64,000 nucleotides of DNA from Acinetobacter sp. ANC 7912 (lineage in GTDB: Bacteria > Pseudomonadota > Gammaproteobacteria > Pseudomonadales > Moraxellaceae), in contig NZ_CP156795.1 in NCBI RefSeq assembly GCF_039862785.1, positions 248,001 to 312,000 of the forward strand. The letters are read 5' to 3'. The notes below the pieces were generated by a model. The model worked only from the letters and a program-made list of their open reading frames with translations, made no database searches and had not been told where the DNA came from. Both the position numbers and the translations under genes were made by a program. Within the stretch, counting starts at the first letter, position 1. Each line of letters opens with the position of its first letter. Shown here piece after piece: positions 1 to 7,749 of this stretch.

Positions 1-717
1 AATGAAGAATTCAAGCAGCTAGACCACAGCCGCCTGAAAATGGCAATGGGTGGTGGTATGGCAGTGCTACCGTCTACAGCTGAAACCTGGAAGAAAGTGA
101 CAGGTACGACCATTATTGAAGGTTATGGTCTGTCAGAAACTTCACCGGTTGCAACTGCGAATCCGCCTGCATCTGAAGAGTTCAGCGGTACCATCGGTAT
201 TCCACTTCCTTCTACTGAAGTGGCGATTCTGGATGATGATGGTAATGAAGTGCCACTAGGCGAGCAGGGTGAAATCTCAATCCGTGGTCCTCAAGTCATG
301 AAAGGTTACTGGAACCGTCCGGATGAAACTGACAAAGTGATGGTGAACGGTTTCTTCCGTACCGGTGATATCGGCATCATGAATGAACGCGGCTATGTGA
401 AAATCGTAGACCGTAAGAAAGACATGATTCTGGTCTCTGGCTTTAACGTTTATCCATCTGAAATCGAAGAAGTGGTTGCGAAACATCCAAAAGTGCTAGA
501 AGTGGCTGCGATTGGTGTACCAGATGAGAAATCAGGTGAAGTGCCTAAACTGTTCGTGGTGAAAAAAGATCCATCTTTAACAACTGAAGAAGTTTTAGCA
601 TTCGCCAAAGAAAATCTGACAGGTTATAAACGCCCACGTTATGTGGAGTTTATGGACGAGTTGCCAAAATCAAACGTGGGTAAAATCCTGCGTAAAGATC
701 TACGCAAATCCGCTTAA
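1..717 (+). CDS. fadD: Long-chain fatty acid--CoA ligase, C-terminal part (5' end outside window)
   Basis: The reading frame is open from the first base of the window, so the gene starts upstream; 238 codons are visible. It activates fatty acids with ATP to acyl-adenylate and then to acyl-CoA, usually at the inner face of the cytoplasmic membrane. Adenylate-forming enzyme motifs are visible in order: YGLSETSP (A5 region), FFRTGDIG (A7), the hinge around [16 protein letters not shown] (A8), and the C-terminal [14 protein letters not shown] carrying the catalytic lysine (A10). These match the C-terminal half of FadD-type enzymes. A strong terminator follows directly, so this is the last gene of its transcript. 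The family call is firm; the chain-length preference is inferred from similarity only. Confidence 0.93.
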   Translation, partial: NEEFKQLDHSRLKMAMGGGMAVLPSTAETWKKVTGTTIIEGYGLSETSPVATANPPASEEFSGTIGIPLPSTEVAILDDDGNEVPLGEQGEISIRGPQVMKGYWNRPDETDKVMVNGFFRTGDIGIMNERGYVKIVDRKKDMILVSGFNVYPSEIEEVVAKHPKVLEVAAIGVPDEKSGEVPKLFVVKKDPSLTTEEVLAFAKENLTGYKRPRYVEFMDELPKSNVGKILRKDLRKSA

Positions 718-729
718 GCTGTTAAAGAG

Positions 730-753
730 AAAGCGCCGTAAGGCGCTTTTTTT
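730..753 (+). terminator. Intrinsic terminator after fadD
   Basis: An 8-bp perfect stem AAAGCGCC/GGCGCTTT with a GTAA loop is followed by a T run, 13 bases after the fadD stop. The A run on its left side could also let it serve the convergent small gene that ends at 778. Confidence 0.9.
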
Positions 754-777
754 ATCGATGATTTTTCTGATAGAACA

Positions 778-1176
778 TCAAGACGCAGTCGGTTTGTTTT
801 TTTCCATCCACCAGCGGTCAAAGTAGCGACGACCCACACCAACAATTCCCATAAAAATAAACATGGAAATAAACTGGCGGTTAAACCCGGAGCGATAAAA
901 CTCGCCATAACTCAGGTAATTATCAATCAGGCAATACACCAGCAGAATGGTCAGCCAATGCCACAGGGCATAGCGTTTAATTCCCACAGCATAAAAAGCG
1001 ATCCATAAGATGATGAAGCTGCACAGTGGTGACCAGATATTTATATTGGCACTAATAACACTGAGCAGAAATGCCACAATCGGCAGGACAATTTTCAGGA
1101 CGCGATCCACTTGCAGTTGCATCTGACGCTGGCGTTCCAGTACGTCAAGCATTTCCTTTTGATCGGGATTGACCAT
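778..1176 (-). CDS. Hypothetical small inner-membrane protein
   Basis: A 132-residue protein that I do not recognise. About 25 polar N-terminal residues, probably helical and rich in Gln/Glu/Arg, precede about four hydrophobic segments near residues 28-46, 48-68, 72-92 and 104-121. The C-terminus is basic and aromatic (RRYFDRWWMEKNK). The layout suggests an integral cytoplasmic-membrane protein, not a secreted one. It is convergent with fadD and divergent from the MAPEG gene, with about 100 bases between the two starts. No catalytic motif is visible. It is likely a real gene because it fills the space with good coding character and no competing frame. Confidence 0.7.
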   Translation of the reverse strand: MVNPDQKEMLDVLERQRQMQLQVDRVLKIVLPIVAFLLSVISANINIWSPLCSFIILWIAFYAVGIKRYALWHWLTILLVYCLIDNYLSYGEFYRSGFNRQFISMFIFMGIVGVGRRYFDRWWMEKNKPTAS

Positions 1177-1275
1177 CGTGAATCCTATACAGTTGCTAAA
1201 AACACCCTATTTAACAAAATTTATTCACGAAATGCCATGCTATGATAGCGATAAAATTTTCATGAGAAGAATCAG

Positions 1276-1674
1276 ATGCAAAGCATTAGTGGGATTATCT
1301 ATCTCATTTTAGCGGCATGTCTGCTGCCTTATGTGTTTACCATGATTGCCAAAAAAGCTGGGGGCTTCAAAGCCAAAGATAATCAGAATCCACGGGATTT
1401 TCTGGCTCAAACGACCGGTGTAGCCAAGCGTGCTAATGCGGTACAGCAGAACAGTTTTGAAAGTCTGCCTTTATTTATTGCCGCGATCCTGATGGCGGAA
1501 TATCTGGTGATGCCACAAAGCCTGATCATGACTTTCGGGATTGGCTATTTGGTATTTCGAGTGCTATATGGCATTTGCTACCTAGCAAATTGGGCGACAC
1601 TACGTTCAATCATGTGGCTGCTTTCAATACTTTGTCCAATCACCTTGCTCTTGCTGATTATCAAAATTATTTAA
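1276..1674 (+). CDS. MAPEG family membrane protein
   Basis: A 132-residue protein with four hydrophobic segments (roughly residues 5-24, 62-84, 86-108 and 112-131). The segment around residues 51-66, RANAVQQNSFESLPLF, fits the R..A..N..E..P.F pattern of the MAPEG family (membrane-associated proteins in eicosanoid and glutathione metabolism). Bacterial members of this subgroup have no established substrate, so a glutathione-linked role is only possible. The ATG at 1276 is preceded by GAGAAG at suitable spacing. It is monocistronic, upstream of the ppa promoter. Confidence 0.82.
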   Translation: MQSISGIIYLILAACLLPYVFTMIAKKAGGFKAKDNQNPRDFLAQTTGVAKRANAVQQNSFESLPLFIAAILMAEYLVMPQSLIMTFGIGYLVFRVLYGICYLANWATLRSIMWLLSILCPITLLLLIIKII

Positions 1675-1745
1675 GCCCAAAGATCGAGAGATAGCCTGAT
1701 TTACAGTTCAATATTTTTAAATCAAAAAAAATCTGCAAAAACCGT

Positions 1746-1751
1746 TATAAT
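1746..1751 (+). promoter_or_regulatory. Candidate -10 box for ppa
   Basis: A perfect TATAAT lies 42 bases before the ppa ATG, with an A-rich stretch upstream (1719-1740) that could act as an UP element. No good -35 hexamer is visible at 16-18 bases, so this is a partial promoter call. Confidence 0.4.
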
Positions 1752-1793
1752 TGTCGCGGTTTTTAAAGATATAACTTGTTAAAGAGTGATGCT

Positions 1794-2330
1794 ATGAGCT
1801 ACAGCAATATCCCAGCGGGTAAAGACGCACCAAATGACATCTATGTAATCGTCGAAATTCCTGCAAATGCAGCGCCAATCAAATACGAAATCGACAAAGA
1901 TTCTGATGCATTATTTGTAGACCGTTTCATGGGTACAGCAATGTTCTACCCAGCAAACTACGGTTATGTACCAAATACACTTTCTCTAGATGGTGACCCT
2001 CTAGATGTATTGGTAGTAACTCCACACCCAGTTGAGCCAGGCTCTGTAATTCGTTGCCGTCCTGTAGGTAAACTGAACATGGAAGATGACGGTGGTGTTG
2101 ATGCGAAACTGGTTGCAGTTCCACACGAAAAATTAACTCCGCTGTACAAAGATGTTCAAGAGTATACCGATCTTCCTGCACTGCTGATCAGCCAAATCGA
2201 ACACTTCTTCCAACACTACAAAGACTTAGAACCAGGCAAATGGGTTAAGTTAAGTGGTTGGGAAGGTGCTGATGTTGCGAAACAAGAAGTACTAAGCTCA
2301 ATTGAAGCTTACAAAGCAGCAAACAAATAA
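1794..2330 (+). CDS. ppa: Inorganic pyrophosphatase (family I)
   Basis: Soluble cytoplasmic enzyme that hydrolyses pyrophosphate to two phosphates and so pulls biosynthetic reactions forward. The 178-residue length fits bacterial family I enzymes. The signature [10 protein letters not shown] carries the metal-binding aspartates, and a second acidic metal site EDDGGVDAK follows about 30 residues later. I chose the ATG at 1794 because the protein then begins [13 protein letters not shown], as expected for the family; an in-frame TTG at 1776 would only add six residues. It is monocistronic and ends at a bidirectional terminator. Confidence 0.96.
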   Translation: MSYSNIPAGKDAPNDIYVIVEIPANAAPIKYEIDKDSDALFVDRFMGTAMFYPANYGYVPNTLSLDGDPLDVLVVTPHPVEPGSVIRCRPVGKLNMEDDGGVDAKLVAVPHEKLTPLYKDVQEYTDLPALLISQIEHFFQHYKDLEPGKWVKLSGWEGADVAKQEVLSSIEAYKAANK

Positions 2331-2370
2331 TGGCTGTGTGATGAAGGTCTGAGTTTTAAGACCTGAATAA

Positions 2371-2398
2371 AAAAACCTGCACATTGTGCAGGTTTTTT
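2371..2398. terminator. Bidirectional terminator between ppa and the OprD-type porin
   Basis: An A run, an inverted repeat CCTGCACA/TGTGCAGG and a T run work as a terminator on either strand, between two convergent genes. Confidence 0.88.
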
Positions 2399-2420
2399 AT
2401 TGGCTTTAATATTCGGGAAA

Positions 2421-3734
2421 TTAGAATAATTTCACAGGAATATCTAACCAGATACGCCATTCATTGGTGTCAGGCAGGTAATAATCATTAGCATAAGCAG
2501 AATCATTACGATAGTGCGAATAACGTAGACGAAGGCTAGTATCTTTAGCAAAACCAGATTGAACAGTGTATTTCACTTGATTGAAAAACTCTTGTTCTTT
2601 TGCATTGTTATCAGTATCTGTATCAATATCCCAGCCATAAACAAATGCTGAAGTCCAGTTCAGTCCAAGAATACCATATTTAGAAAAATCTAAATTGTAT
2701 TGAACTTGAGCTGATTTTTCGTCACGACCGTTGAAGTCAGACAGATAAGAGTTTGGTAAATAAATACTTTGATTACCATCAGCATTTTCACCATATGCGT
2801 AACCAGTATTACCAGTACTTTGTTGATAAGCCAACATTACACTATGAGGGCCTTTATTATAGGTACTAGAAAGCGCCCAGATGTTATTGCTACGATCAGA
2901 TGAATCTTTACCTAAACGTGAGGAAGAAGCCTCAGCTTCTTTATCCCATTCAGTATGATAGCCGCTGAAATCATGAGTTAAACTGCTATCTTCTGATAAA
3001 GCATAGGTGTAGTTTGCATTCACATAATGACGTTCTAAACGATCTTGAACATCTGTACCATAATAAGAAGCATTTAAGGCATCATTAAATTTATATTTTG
3101 CGCCCCATACAACTGCACGATCTAAATTACGACCATCACTGTTGATTTGGTCTGAGTACTGGTTTTTAGTAAATTTACCGGCAGTCAGTGACAAGTTATC
3201 AATTTCATTACTGGTAACTAATACACCTTCAAAATATTCAGGCACCAAACGAGCTGTATTTGATGCAAGGACAGGAAGATCTAGAATTTGCGTACCGTAG
3301 ACAGCAGTGGTATTAGAAACACGTGCTTTTACATAAGCACCACCACGTGCCCAATGATCATAGGTATCCCCAAGCCCTTTCGTTGGTACACCATTTTCAT
3401 CTAAACCTGTTTCACGTGGAATCATGCCATTGCCAGCATGTTTATTGTTGCCTAATTTGAAAGATGCATCACCAATGATGCCGGCACCAAAGCCTACAAC
3501 ACCTTTGGTAAAGCCTGAATCCAGTTTAAACATAGCGGTTTGGGCAAAAGAGCTAGTATCCGCTCCTTGAGGCACGTCTTTAAAATCGCGGCTTAAGTAA
3601 CCGGTACGGAACAGTACTGTACCTTCGGCATCTTCTACAAAGCCTTTTGCTTCACTTTGTTCACTGGCATAAGCCGTGGAAATAAGAGCAGCATTAACTA
3701 AAACTGCTAATGCAAGTTTTTGTGTCTTTAACAT
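2421..3734 (-). CDS. OprD-family outer-membrane porin
   Basis: A 437-residue protein with a clear Sec signal peptide (basic MLKTQK, hydrophobic core, STAYA cleavage region near residue 23) and an aromatic C-terminus (..DIPVKLF) typical of outer-membrane barrels. Features of the OprD/Occ family include an early FLSRDF-like segment (GYLSRDF), many alternating beta strands and the terminal ..EWRIWLDIPVKLF. Members are 18-stranded channels for small nutrients such as amino acids or carboxylates; the substrate here cannot be read from sequence. It is transcribed alone from a long AT-rich region. Which OprD paralogue of Acinetobacter it matches is not decided, so no symbol is given. Confidence 0.88.
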   Translation of the reverse strand: MLKTQKLALAVLVNAALISTAYASEQSEAKGFVEDAEGTVLFRTGYLSRDFKDVPQGADTSSFAQTAMFKLDSGFTKGVVGFGAGIIGDASFKLGNNKHAGNGMIPRETGLDENGVPTKGLGDTYDHWARGGAYVKARVSNTTAVYGTQILDLPVLASNTARLVPEYFEGVLVTSNEIDNLSLTAGKFTKNQYSDQINSDGRNLDRAVVWGAKYKFNDALNASYYGTDVQDRLERHYVNANYTYALSEDSSLTHDFSGYHTEWDKEAEASSSRLGKDSSDRSNNIWALSSTYNKGPHSVMLAYQQSTGNTGYAYGENADGNQSIYLPNSYLSDFNGRDEKSAQVQYNLDFSKYGILGLNWTSAFVYGWDIDTDTDNNAKEQEFFNQVKYTVQSGFAKDTSLRLRYSHYRNDSAYANDYYLPDTNEWRIWLDIPVKLF

Positions 3735-4231
3735 GGGGAGAGAGCCTCATATATGTTTTTCAAAGGACTGCGTTCGGGCAAAGAACAGGCAGAAATTAAC
3801 CAAATTGTATAATTAATCTGATAAAAAATATCGTTTTTATGGCAATTTTTAAACTAAAGTTTAGTTTTTATTACTTTTTATTCACAATTGAGTTACAGCT
3901 TTTAAAATAATTTTTTGCCAAAAGGTAAAAATGATATATAAAACAATAAAATATAGAATGAAATTTAAAAATAGTTGAATGTTCAACTATGAAGTTCCTG
4001 TTGCAAAGTAGCTATTGATTTTCTCGATTTTCATTTTAATGCGCTTTTATTTGTTCATTTTTATCTTTAAACATGATTTAGCAATCTTTCAATTTTCATT
4101 TTTAGGGAGCTTTTATAATTTTATATCGGCTAAACCCATACACTTTTACTATTCAACCTTTTGGTAAAACTTTATTATTCACGCTTTCTTGTTTCTTGCG
4201 CGTTTATGTTGACGCGAAAAAGAGGGTCTCC
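3735..4231. other. Long AT-rich intergenic region between divergent outer-membrane genes
   Basis: About 500 bases with no gene. It must hold the promoters of the OprD-type porin (leftward) and the TorF-like gene (rightward). A TATAAT-like box lies at 4114-4119, roughly 110 bases before the rightward start, without a convincing -35. The base composition is far more AT-rich than the neighbouring genes. No repeat or RNA gene was recognised. Confidence 0.6.
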
Positions 4232-4996
4232 ATGTCTCAACTGCCTAAATTTAGCCTACTTTTATTATTTGCAACCATGGCTTCTGTTGCTGGTGCACAG
4301 GATGCTTCAACCTTTGCAAATGGTGAAGTTTCGGCAAGCGTTGGTGTGGTCAATAAATATATTTATCGCGGTGGTGAGGAGAATGATAATCCGGCAGTGC
4401 AGCTGGGAGTGGAGTATGCGCATAACAGCGGCGTATTTGCTGGGTATTGGGGTTCAACCTTAAATTATGATCCTTCTGATGAAAGCCAGAATCATGGGTT
4501 TGAACATGATTTCTATATTGGTTATGGCCATGAGTTAAATGAGAACTGGAGTTATAAGTCTCAACTCATTTCTTATTATTATCAAGATGGCGGCACAATT
4601 TATAGTGAAGATGGTCTTGATGAGCGTCGGACTACGGGTTTTGAATTATTGAATGATGTTAGCTATAAAAACCTGACCATGGGGTTAGGGGTGATGCTAG
4701 CTGATGCTAGCTATGCCAATGCGGGAGATGTGTACTTAAGCGCAGCCTATAGCTATCCTTTACCAAAAGATTTTAGCCTGAATACTTCAATTGGCGCTTC
4801 AATTTATAATGATAGTCATGATGATCAGTTGCTTAATACTACCGAAAGTGTTGCATTTAATGAGGCGCGGATTGGTTTCAGCAAGACACTTGCTGAAAAA
4901 ATTGATGTAAGCCTGGATTATGTTTACGGTGGTGAAGATCGCGAAGGCTCTGATTTGGATGATCATGTAGTTGTAGGGGTAAATTATAATTTCTAA
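4232..4996 (+). CDS. TorF/Gcw_chp-type putative outer-membrane protein, copy 1
   Basis: A 254-residue protein starting with a signal peptide (hydrophobic core LLLLFATMASVAGA). The body has the features of the Gcw_chp (TIGR02001) family: an early VVNKYIYRG segment, GVFAGYWGSTL, a middle DVYLSAAYSYPLP and a C-terminal VVVGVNYNF ending in Phe, the usual outer-membrane assembly signal. The function of the family is unproven; it is usually called a putative porin. The start at 4232 is supported by AGAGGG six bases upstream and leaves the signal peptide at the very N-terminus; the in-frame codon at 4196 has no comparable support. A paralogue lies at 6966, and an IS element now sits between them. 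Confidence 0.85.
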   Translation: MSQLPKFSLLLLFATMASVAGAQDASTFANGEVSASVGVVNKYIYRGGEENDNPAVQLGVEYAHNSGVFAGYWGSTLNYDPSDESQNHGFEHDFYIGYGHELNENWSYKSQLISYYYQDGGTIYSEDGLDERRTTGFELLNDVSYKNLTMGLGVMLADASYANAGDVYLSAAYSYPLPKDFSLNTSIGASIYNDSHDDQLLNTTESVAFNEARIGFSKTLAEKIDVSLDYVYGGEDREGSDLDDHVVVGVNYNF

Positions 4997-5017
4997 GTTT
5001 TTCAAAAAACGATTTTT

Positions 5018-5035
5018 TTAAGGTGTGCAATATTG
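5018..5035 (+). other. Left half of a terminator hairpin interrupted by the IS element
   Basis: After the porin stop the sequence runs TTAAGGTGTGCAATATTG and then enters the IS. Joined to the right flank, which begins again with AATATTG and continues TGCACCTTTTTT, it makes the near-perfect palindrome AAGGTG-TG-CAATATTG-TG-CACCTT followed by a T run. The two central TG/TG steps can form G-U pairs in RNA. This is what a terminator of the upstream gene would look like before insertion. Confidence 0.7.
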
Positions 5036-5190
5036 CTTGACATCCTCTCCGACCTAAAGGACGGAGATTCCTCCTGCGAGACGCCCATGTCCGAGCGCAA
5101 GAATATTCAGTGCTGAGTTTATATCTCTATCGTGGAATGTACCGCACTCCACACACTGCCATTCTCTTATTCCAAGTCCTGCTCTACCTT
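5036..5190 (-). ncRNA. Predicted omega RNA (reRNA) at the tnpB 3' end
   Basis: In studied IS200/IS605 elements TnpB works with a guide RNA made from the 3' part of tnpB and the right end, with the guide taken from the flanking DNA. Here that RNA would run leftward through the hairpin TCTCCG/CGGAGA (5046-5067) to the end near 5036, and the guide would be copied from about 5035 downwards (minus-strand sequence starting CAATATTGCACACC). Only the location and hairpin are seen; the 5' boundary is a guess. Confidence 0.4.
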
Positions 5191-6112
5191 TCAGACTACT
5201 GGAGCGTGAGCCGCAGCACGAGCAAGTTTGGGTGGTATAGGCTTCATTGACTTCTTCATACCATACCCCTGCGTTCTCGCATTTATACTTGAGCATGGTT
5301 CTTAAGGTCGTCCAACCTGCATCGAGTACAGACTTAGCTAATTTTGTCTGTGCCAATGCTTTGGCATTCACATTACCAACGAAGATGGCTGCATGTTCAT
5401 TCACCAGTTTATGACTGAATTGATGCAGCATATTTTGACGTAGATTTTTGATCTTGGCATGAATCGCTTTGACACGTTTTTTATTTCTTGCTCTTTGAGC
5501 AATACCAAGTTTTTGTTCATATTGACGATAGATTTTAGGCGCTTTGAACTTTACACCATCTGAGCAAGTCGCAAGGTCTTTGAGTCCTAGATCAATGCCA
5601 ATTGAGGTTTTAGCGGTGGTTTTCTCTGTTTTAATTGAATCAACCACAAGACATACATACCAACGCCCTCGGCTATCCTCGACAAACGAGCCTGTTTTAA
5701 CATTGTATTTACTTAGTCCGTAACTGTCCCATAGCTTGAATTGATGCTTGCCGTATTGGACATACCCATCGGCATATTTCACCGCCACTTTTTTAAATGG
5801 AATCCAACCGAGAGAACGTCTAGCATTTTTTTTGTTACTGACACGCCATTTTAGCTTGGCTTTTTTAAATTGCTTTCTTCGAGTAACTAATTCTTCCGCA
5901 ACTGCCTGTATGGTTTGGCTGTGCAAATTGCACTCTTTTGATGTACCTTTCGTGTATTTAGCAATATCGTAAGCTGAAAAGAATTGTTGTTTTCTTTGCA
6001 AGTGTTTAAAACACAAATCATTGACATAGTTCCAGACAAAGTTAACTTCAGATGCCAATTGGTCTAGCACCTTGCAATGTTTGTCTTTTATGCGTAATTT
6101 AAGTGTCTTCAT
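5054..6112 (-). CDS. tnpB: TnpB, IS605 OrfB-type RNA-guided nuclease
   Basis: A 352-residue protein counted from ATG 6112 (a GTG one codon earlier is possible). Domains in order: an N-terminal helix-turn-helix-type region (residues 1-160), a RuvC-like nuclease with GIDLGLKDLAT (Asp174), a C4 zinc finger made by CSCC (Cys297/Cys300) and CVEC (Cys320/Cys323), and the final RuvC motif HDRDINSALNI (Asp330). The usual RuvC-II Glu of the I.VEDLN-type motif is replaced: the sequence reads IFVGNVNAKAL, with Gly246. A glutamate lies instead in VNEAYTTQTC (Glu290), just before the zinc finger, where an alternative catalytic Glu has been described for Fanzor-related proteins. The protein is full length with no frameshift, so it is probably active, cutting DNA at the element's donor or target site and helping retain the element. 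Confidence 0.92.
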   Translation of the reverse strand: MKTLKLRIKDKHCKVLDQLASEVNFVWNYVNDLCFKHLQRKQQFFSAYDIAKYTKGTSKECNLHSQTIQAVAEELVTRRKQFKKAKLKWRVSNKKNARRSLGWIPFKKVAVKYADGYVQYGKHQFKLWDSYGLSKYNVKTGSFVEDSRGRWYVCLVVDSIKTEKTTAKTSIGIDLGLKDLATCSDGVKFKAPKIYRQYEQKLGIAQRARNKKRVKAIHAKIKNLRQNMLHQFSHKLVNEHAAIFVGNVNAKALAQTKLAKSVLDAGWTTLRTMLKYKCENAGVWYEEVNEAYTTQTCSCCGSRSSSLKGRAGLGIREWQCVECGTFHDRDINSALNILALGHGRLAGGISVL

Positions 6113-6132
6113 CACTAAAATATATTTGGTCT

Positions 6133-6546
6133 ATGGATAATAGTCAAGAGATTAGAACAGGTCGTCACTGTGTTTTTAATATGCACGTTCATTTAGTCTT
6201 TGTGGCTAAATATCGTAGAGATGTTTTTACCAAAGCTATGCTCGAAACTATGAATGAAGTATTCAAGCGCATTTGCTTAGACTTTGAAGCTAAGTTGGTA
6301 GAATTTGATGGTGAGCATGATCATGTTCATTTACTTGTGAACTATCCACCAAAAGTAGCTATTTCTAGCTTGGTTAACAGCCTAAAAGGTGCATCTAGTC
6401 GTATTTTAAGAACTAAACACCCTGAAATTAAAAACAAATTATGGGGGAATGCTTTGTGGTCGCCTAGTTATTTCGCTGCATCGTGTGGAGGTGCTCCCAT
6501 TGGGATTATTAAACAATATATCCAACAACAGCAAACACCGCATTAG
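6133..6546 (+). CDS. tnpA: IS200/IS605 Y1 transposase TnpA
   Basis: A 137-residue single-strand DNA transposase. The HUH motif reads HVH (His64-Val-His66) in EHDHVHLLVNYPP, and the catalytic tyrosine is probably Tyr129 in IIKQYIQQQQ. It excises and inserts the top strand of the element during replication. Counting from ATG 6133 gives the normal family start with about 12 residues before the first beta strand; an in-frame GTG at 6103 would overlap tnpB's start. It is intact, so the element may still be mobile. Confidence 0.92.
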   Translation: MDNSQEIRTGRHCVFNMHVHLVFVAKYRRDVFTKAMLETMNEVFKRICLDFEAKLVEFDGEHDHVHLLVNYPPKVAISSLVNSLKGASSRILRTKHPEIKNKLWGNALWSPSYFAASCGGAPIGIIKQYIQQQQTPH

Positions 6547-6635
6547 CAATCCTAGCTAATCCCCACAAGGGGGACTAGCGGATTGCAGCCTTATATCCCC
6601 GCCCTGAAGGGCGAGGTTTTACGGCTAAAGGGATA

Positions 6636-6965
6636 AATATTGTGCACCTTTTTTATGCATAAAAATTAAATTGCATAAAAAACAGCCTTAAAAAGTAGCA
6701 ACTTGTAAATGAATATGTATAAGCCTTTATAGAGCACATCGATATTTTATTTTTCACTTTTTCGGATATTTCTATCACATATAGTAATTTTTATAGCTGT
6801 ACTTTATTAAAATAAATAATAAAAAACAATTTGTTAAAATAATGTAAGTGATTTCTAAATTTGGTTGAATTCTTTTTTTTCTTAAATTGGCATAGCAATT
6901 GCAAAGTTTCCCATGAGTTTAAAACACAACTAAAAACGTCTGCGGACGGTTGGGGGAATCGAATA
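6636..6965. other. Right half of the split hairpin and AT-rich upstream region of the second TorF-like gene
   Basis: 6636-6656 reads AATATTGTGCACCTTTTTT, the second half and T run of the interrupted terminator. The rest is very AT-rich, with a small palindrome TTTTTATGCATAAAAA at about 6651-6666. It must hold the promoter of the gene at 6966, but no clean -35/-10 pair was recognised. Confidence 0.6.
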
Positions 6966-7697
6966 ATGAAATTCACTTTAAAAGCTTTAGCTGTAGCAGC
7001 AGTCGCATCAGCATCTACTTTGACATTCGCAGAAGAAGCGACTTCAGAGCATAGTTTCTCAGGCAATATTGGTGTGTTATCTAGTTATAACTTACGTGGT
7101 ATTACGAGTGCACCTGAAAATAAAGGAGCAACACTTAATGGTGGTTTAGACTATAACCATGCTTCTGGTTTCTATGCTGGTTGGTGGGGGTCAACATTAG
7201 ATTATGGTTCAGATAATGGCTCTGAGTTTGAAAATGACTTTTATGCAGGTTATAACGGCTCAATCAATGATGATCTAGGTTATACCGTTGGCTTTACCTA
7301 CTATTATTACTATGACATTGGTACAAAGGATGCAAATGGTTTTGAAACCATGCTAGGTTTATCTTATAAAGATTTTGGAGTAACAGCACAAACCTTATTA
7401 GAAGATACAGCTTGGGGTAATGCTGGTGATACTTATATCAAAGGGACATATAGCTATGCACTGCCAAATGACTTCAGTTTAGATACGGCGCTTGGTTTGT
7501 ATATTTATGAAGAAAGTGGAGATTTTATTCCAGATTCAACTGAAAGTTTTGGTTTCCGTCATTTTGACATTGGCTTAAGTAAACCATTAGCTGACACAGG
7601 CGTAACTGCAAATGTGAATTATATTTTTGGTGGTTATGATCGTAATGATGTTAAGCAAAAAAATAAAGTTGTACTTGGTTTAACATATAACTTCTAA
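6966..7697 (+). CDS. TorF/Gcw_chp-type putative outer-membrane protein, copy 2
   Basis: A 243-residue paralogue of the gene at 4232. The signal peptide is MKFTLKALAVAAVASAS..TFA with cleavage before EEATS. The shared family elements are all present: LSSYNLRGI, GFYAGWWGSTLDY, ENDFYAGYNG, GDTYIKGTYSYALP and the C-terminal VVLGLTYNF. The ATG at 6966 is preceded by TGGGGGAAT, a good ribosome binding site, and places the signal peptide first; a longer in-frame extension has no such support. Like copy 1 it is expected in the outer membrane, with unproven function. It ends at a bidirectional terminator shared with comM. Confidence 0.87.
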   Translation: MKFTLKALAVAAVASASTLTFAEEATSEHSFSGNIGVLSSYNLRGITSAPENKGATLNGGLDYNHASGFYAGWWGSTLDYGSDNGSEFENDFYAGYNGSINDDLGYTVGFTYYYYYDIGTKDANGFETMLGLSYKDFGVTAQTLLEDTAWGNAGDTYIKGTYSYALPNDFSLDTALGLYIYEESGDFIPDSTESFGFRHFDIGLSKPLADTGVTANVNYIFGGYDRNDVKQKNKVVLGLTYNF

Positions 7698-7711
7698 TTT
7701 TAACAAAGTAG

Positions 7712-7738
7712 AAAAAGGCGACGTATGTCGCCTTTTTT
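7712..7738. terminator. Bidirectional terminator between TorF-like copy 2 and comM
   Basis: An 11-bp stem AAAAAGGCGAC/GTCGCCTTTTT with a GTAT loop and A and T runs on the two sides, between convergent genes. Confidence 0.9.
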
Positions 7739-7749
7739 ATTTTATAGAT

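Larger units (their letters stand above)
5036..6635. mobile_element. IS200/IS605-family insertion sequence with divergent tnpA and tnpB
   Basis: About 1.6 kb carrying tnpB (leftward) and a Y1 transposase tnpA (rightward) whose starts lie about 20 bases apart. The ends contain subterminal hairpins as expected for the family: TCTCCG/CGGAGA at 5046-5067 on the tnpB side; on the other side a long imperfect hairpin at 6546-6586 (GCAATCC/GGATTGC outer stem) and a second one near 6595-6616 (CGCCC/GGGCG). The tnpB-side end reads GAGGATGTCAAG on the minus strand, a common right-end sequence in this family. There are no terminal inverted repeats of the DDE type. The heptamer AATATTG occurs at both junctions (5029-5035 and 6636-6642), so the exact boundary is uncertain by up to seven bases. 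Confidence 0.9.

Noticed and set aside
4161-4463. 100-codon frame overlapping the first TorF-like gene
   Set aside because: The alternative frame lacks a signal peptide or family match and overlaps the real start.
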